Origin: an uncultured Actinomycetes bacterium
GTDB taxonomy: Bacteria > Actinomycetota > Actinomycetes > Nanopelagicales > Nanopelagicaceae
DNA length: 64,000 nucleotides
Reading direction: 5' to 3'
Assembly (NCBI GenBank): GCA_903834145.1
Contig: CAILHY010000020.1
Span: forward strand, 22,001-86,000
Part shown: in pieces, positions 63,975 to 64,000 of the stretch
Layout: each line of letters starts with the position of its first letter
Position numbering within the stretch: the stretch's first letter is position 1
Position numbers and translations under genes: made by a program
Notes under the pieces: generated by a model
Database searches by the model: none
What the model was told of the DNA's origin: nothing
What the model saw: the letters and a program-made list of their open reading frames with translations, nothing else

Positions 63975-64000
63975 TAGGAAGCCTTCTTCTCTCTCTTGGT
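63974..64000 (-). CDS. rpsL: 30S ribosomal protein S12, C-terminal end only
   Basis: The last eight codons and stop before rpsG read TKREKKAS. A basic C-terminal tail directly upstream of rpsG in the str operon is the end of S12. The rest lies outside the window, so the call rests mainly on position. Confidence 0.75.
   Translation of the reverse strand, partial: TKREKKAS

Overview
The window is one continuous stretch of actinobacterial housekeeping chromosome, almost all of it transcribed from the minus strand. Actinobacterial markers are the WhiB/Wbl protein, polyphosphate glucokinase, GuaB3, DUF3017 beside folD, DUF6350 between sucD and purN, a His-tailed GroEL1-type chaperonin, and the order alr-tsaE-tsaB-rimI-tsaD-groES-groEL-whiB-guaB-guaB3-guaA known from Mycobacterium and Streptomyces. 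GC content is moderate (mid-40s percent by eye on a few lines), genes overlap or sit a few bases apart, and no gap exceeds about 160 bases. That points to a small, streamlined actinobacterium such as the freshwater acI (Nanopelagicales) group. The assignment is an inference from style and content, not from a database search.

Layout: 1-771, N-terminal part of a CorC/HlyC-type membrane protein. 916-1998 (+), sugar ABC transporter ATPase, ending in a 23-bp perfect inverted repeat shared with icd. 2071-12958 (-), TCA cycle and purine block: pcrA, sucC, sucD, DUF6350, purN, purH, folD, DUF3017, mdh, icd. 13012-13734 (+), PIG-L deacetylase. 13736-19148 (-), a CarH-like B12-binding MerR regulator, guaB (without CBS domains), guaB3, guaA and a secreted cyclophilin. 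19242-19541 (+), whiB. 19561-25949 (-), tsaE-tsaB-rimI-tsaD, then groES-groEL behind a CIRCE element, then ppgK and a secreted SGNH protein. 26037-32430 (-), a complete branched-chain amino-acid-type ABC transporter plus a secreted alpha/beta hydrolase, inserted between alr and tsaE. 32427-38759 (-), rplM-rpsI-glmM-glmS-PAP2-acpS-alr. 38884-44936 (-), infA-rpmJ-rpsM-rpsK-rpsD-rpoA-rplQ-truA-ABC-F. 45094-47747, an amino-sugar module (nagA, SIS-type nagB, divergent tetR) inserted between map and infA. 47759-64000 (-), the str/S10/spc supercluster from the rpsL end through rpsG, fusA, tuf, rpsJ to rplO, secY, adk and map.

How the genes work together: the region carries the translation core, cell-wall amino-sugar supply (GlmS, GlmM, Alr), t6A tRNA modification (TsaB/D/E), GMP synthesis (GuaB/GuaA), late purine and one-carbon metabolism (PurN, PurH, FolD) and oxidative TCA steps (Icd, SucCD, Mdh). 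Two accessory uptake/salvage modules, liv plus hydrolase and nagA-nagB-tetR, are spliced into otherwise conserved operons. The most interesting signals are the CarH-like photoreceptor-type regulator sharing overlapping promoters with whiB, the CBS-less GuaB paired with a GuaB3 lacking the catalytic cysteine, the structured RNA leader before rpsM, and the two operon insertions. No tRNA, rRNA, CRISPR array, insertion sequence or prophage was seen.
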